From assembly GCF_030005555.1 (NCBI RefSeq), contig NZ_JASCQG010000012.1, positions 1 to 64,000 of the forward strand: a stretch of 64,000 bases of DNA, written 5' to 3'. Position 1 is the first letter of the stretch, and each line of letters begins with the position of its first letter. Made by a program: the position numbers and the translations under genes. Shown one piece after another: positions 62,090-64,000 of this stretch. The stretch is from Empedobacter sedimenti. GTDB taxonomy: Bacteria > Bacteroidota > Bacteroidia > Flavobacteriales > Weeksellaceae. The notes under the pieces are model-generated. The model ran no database searches. It saw only the letters and a program-made list of their open reading frames with translations, and was not told the origin of the DNA.

Positions 62090-62278
62090 TTATGATTGTT
62101 TTTCGTTTAAAACGGTATTCAAACGAGCAATTGTTCTGCGTAATTGTCTGATACCGATTGGATTTGCGATTGGCGAAACTGCGTTAGTCAATTTTAATTG
62201 ATCGTAGTTTGCTTGTTCTTCAGCTATTTTAGCTTGCAATTCCTCTACACTTAGATTTCTAATATCTGCTGCTTTCAT
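62090..62278 (-). CDS. rpmC: 50S ribosomal protein L29
   Basis: This 62-aa uL29 is a two-helix coiled protein near the exit tunnel, with LSVEELQAKIAEEQANYDQL and IRQLRRTIARLNTVLNEKQS. It follows rplP by 23 nt. Confidence 0.96.
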   Translation of the reverse strand: MKAADIRNLSVEELQAKIAEEQANYDQLKLTNAVSPIANPIGIRQLRRTIARLNTVLNEKQS

Positions 62279-62301
62279 TTTTTCTTAATTTTTTGAAATA
62301 A

Positions 62302-62721
62302 TTAATTTTGGAAATCACGTGCAACGATAAACTTAGTCTTAACAGGTAATTTCTGAGCTGCTAAACGCAATGCTTCAGTTGCAACCTCTAATGGCACACC
62401 TCCTACTTCGAATAAGATACGACCTGGTTGTACAGGAGCTACCCAATATTCTGGTGCACCTTTACCTTTACCCATACGTACCTCTGCTGGTTTCTTAGTA
62501 ATTGGTTTATCTGGAAATATTTTAATCCATAATTGACCCTCTCTCTTCATGAAACGAGTTGCAGCAATACGAGCTGCCTCGATTTGACGAGCTGTAATAA
62601 ACGCTTCGTCTAAAGATTTGATCCCGAAAGTCCCGTAAGCTAATTGAGTTCCTCTGTGAGAAACACCTTTCATCTTACCTTTTTGGGTTTTTCTAAATTT
62701 TACTCTTCTCGGTGATAACAT
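62302..62721 (-). CDS. rplP: 50S ribosomal protein L16
   Basis: This 139-aa uL16 starts [19 protein letters not shown]. The conserved [19 protein letters not shown] loop reaches towards the peptidyl transferase centre. It follows rpsC after a 36-nt gap that contains only a weak 6-bp inverted repeat. Confidence 0.97.
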   Translation of the reverse strand: MLSPRRVKFRKTQKGKMKGVSHRGTQLAYGTFGIKSLDEAFITARQIEAARIAATRFMKREGQLWIKIFPDKPITKKPAEVRMGKGKGAPEYWVAPVQPGRILFEVGGVPLEVATEALRLAAQKLPVKTKFIVARDFQN

Positions 62722-62757
62722 ATCTACTTAATTCTTTATGTTAGTTGTTAAACTAAA

Positions 62758-63486
62758 TTATCGCTTTCTATTATTAGATCTTTCACCTCCTTTTCTGTTA
62801 CTGTTGTTATCAGATTTTTTTTGTTTTTTCTGTAACCCAACTAACGGAGATAATTCTCTCTTACCATATACCTCACCTTTCATAACCCATACTTTGATCC
62901 CTAAACGACCGTAAGTTGTGTGAGCTTCTGAAATGTGGTAATCAATGTCTGCACGGAATGTAGACAAAGGAATACGTCCATCTTTGTAAGTTTCTGAACG
63001 TGCCATCTCTGCACCGTTTAAACGACCCGAGATTTGAACTTTAATTCCTTCAGCGTTCATTCTCATTGCAGATTGAATAGCCATTTTGATTGCACGACGG
63101 TAAGAAATACGATTCTCAATTTGACGAGCGATACTATCACCTACTAAGATTGCATCTAATTCTGGTCTCTTAATTTCGAAGATGTTAATTTGAACCTCTT
63201 TACCAGTGATTTTCTTTAACTCTTCTTTTAATTTGTCAACTTCTTGTCCACCTTTACCAATAATGATACCTGGACGAGCAGTAGTTACAGTTACTGTAAC
63301 CAATTTTAAAGTACGATCGATGTAAATACGAGAAACTCCGGCTTTAGACAAACGCGCTCTTAAATAAGTACGAATTTTTGCATCTTCTGCGATCTTATCA
63401 CCGTAATCATTTCCACCGTACCAGTTAGAATCCCATCCTCTGATGATTCCTAAACGATTTCCGATTGGATTAGTTTTTTGTCCCAT
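62758..63486 (-). CDS. rpsC: 30S ribosomal protein S3
   Basis: This 242-aa uS3 lines the mRNA entry channel. A KH domain carries [19 protein letters not shown], and the C-terminal domain has [20 protein letters not shown]. It ends in a basic tail ([20 protein letters not shown]) longer than in E. coli. It follows rplV by 4 nt. Confidence 0.97.
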   Translation of the reverse strand: MGQKTNPIGNRLGIIRGWDSNWYGGNDYGDKIAEDAKIRTYLRARLSKAGVSRIYIDRTLKLVTVTVTTARPGIIIGKGGQEVDKLKEELKKITGKEVQINIFEIKRPELDAILVGDSIARQIENRISYRRAIKMAIQSAMRMNAEGIKVQISGRLNGAEMARSETYKDGRIPLSTFRADIDYHISEAHTTYGRLGIKVWVMKGEVYGKRELSPLVGLQKKQKKSDNNSNRKGGERSNNRKR

Positions 63487-63490
63487 ATTC

Positions 63491-63907
63491 TTAATCTTGT
63501 ACTTTTTGTTTATCTTCTTTAGTTCCTAAAACCAAAGTTACATGGTTTGAACGTTTTCTGATTCTATGTGCTCTACCTTGAGGTGCAGTACGAATTCTTT
63601 TTAATTGACGTGCACTGTCAACAGAGATTTCTTTTACATATAATCCAGCTTCTTCAACATCAGCTCCTTCGTTTTTAACTTGCCAGTTAGCGATAGCGCT
63701 TAATAACAATTTTTCTAAACGGATTGAAGCGTGGTTTTTAGTATATTTTAAAATACCTAAAGCTTTTTGAATTTCAACTCCACGGATAATATCTACTACT
63801 AATCTCATCTTACGAGGAGAAGTAGGAACATTATTTAATTTCGCAAAAGCTACCTGCTTGTTAGCTTCTTTGATTTTTTCGTTACTTAATCTTTTTCTAG
63901 ATCCCAT
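63491..63907 (-). CDS. rplV: 50S ribosomal protein L22
   Basis: This 138-aa uL22 reaches the exit tunnel. It has a basic N-terminus, then [20 protein letters not shown], and a hairpin region rich in Arg ([20 protein letters not shown]). It follows rpsS by 9 nt. Confidence 0.97.
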   Translation of the reverse strand: MGSRKRLSNEKIKEANKQVAFAKLNNVPTSPRKMRLVVDIIRGVEIQKALGILKYTKNHASIRLEKLLLSAIANWQVKNEGADVEEAGLYVKEISVDSARQLKRIRTAPQGRAHRIRKRSNHVTLVLGTKEDKQKVQD

Positions 63908-63916
63908 GGCCTTCTA

Positions 63917-64000
63917 CTATTTTTTTCCTTTGTTTTTAGCTCCGGCATGACCTCTAAAAGTACGTGTTGGAGCGAACTCACCTAATTTATGACCTACCAT
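63917..64000 (-). CDS. rpsS: 30S ribosomal protein S19, C-terminal part, cut by the window edge
   Basis: The last 27 residues are visible: MVGHKLGEFAPTRTFRGHAG then AKNKGKK and TAG at 63919-63917. The first visible codon is an internal Met of the conserved HMVGHKLGEF motif, so the 5' part lies beyond position 64000. This is the normal S10-operon order upstream of rplV. Confidence 0.93.
   Translation of the reverse strand: MVGHKLGEFAPTRTFRGHAGAKNKGKK

Noticed and set aside
52380-63830. Many plus-strand frames of 60-90 aa opposite the ribosomal genes.
   Set aside because: They are antisense shadows of strongly conserved genes, with no promoters or known motifs.

Overview
The window looks like a chromosome segment of an AT-rich Bacteroidota bacterium of the class Flavobacteriia. 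I would place it in or near Weeksellaceae (Empedobacter or Weeksella-like), but that is inference from gene content. Support comes from gldF/gldG, a type B T9SS cargo protein, several TonB-dependent outer-membrane proteins, DUF4295 next to rpmG/rpmB, the near absence of Shine-Dalgarno sequences, and promoters of the Bacteroidota form TTTG-N(18-21)-TAnnTTTG.

Layout. Positions 1-593 are non-coding. They hold two leftward consensus promoters, probably for an rRNA operon just outside the window, and a mosaic of short intergenic repeats. From 594 to 4772 (minus) lie yihY, pdhC, pdhA and cdd; yifB follows on plus. From 6458 to 10823 come a VIT/vWA protein, a 57-aa membrane peptide and PhoH. From 10898 to 17465 (plus) lie an SAM hydroxide adenosyltransferase, hemJ, gldF, gldG and a large T9SS cargo protein. 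Then come a ferredoxin, a LuxC-type acyl-CoA reductase, a TonB-linked barrel, two secreted unknowns, ftsY, DUF4295-rpmG-rpmB, lnt and an M1 peptidase. After these are a HExxH/CsaA fusion, dnaK, a siderophore-type receptor, a 1999-aa alpha-2-macroglobulin, a lipoprotein-DUF4834-YfhO-glycosyltransferase run, an S41 peptidase and the malic enzyme-PTA fusion. From 48950 to the right edge the minus strand carries the S10/spc/alpha ribosomal cluster.

The most unusual feature is at 56254-60276. The ribosomal cluster, normally unbroken from rpsN to rpsH, is split by a complete plus-strand thiamin salvage operon: TPP riboswitch, thiM, thiE, thiD, tenA and a HAD phosphatase. The split comes with matching control signals. 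A bidirectional terminator follows rpsN, and a full consensus promoter sits upstream of rpsH, so the two ribosomal halves appear to be separate transcripts. The operon itself is a coherent salvage unit: TenA and ThiD handle the pyrimidine, ThiM the thiazole, ThiE joins them, and the HAD enzyme may dephosphorylate thiamin monophosphate.

Other points of interest are the metallopeptidase-like/CsaA fusion (27395-28276), a 14-bp hairpin with a GNRA loop between infA and rpmJ, and SusC-plug-like segments inside the alpha-2-macroglobulin and, more weakly, the VIT protein. No tRNA, CRISPR array, insertion sequence or prophage was seen.
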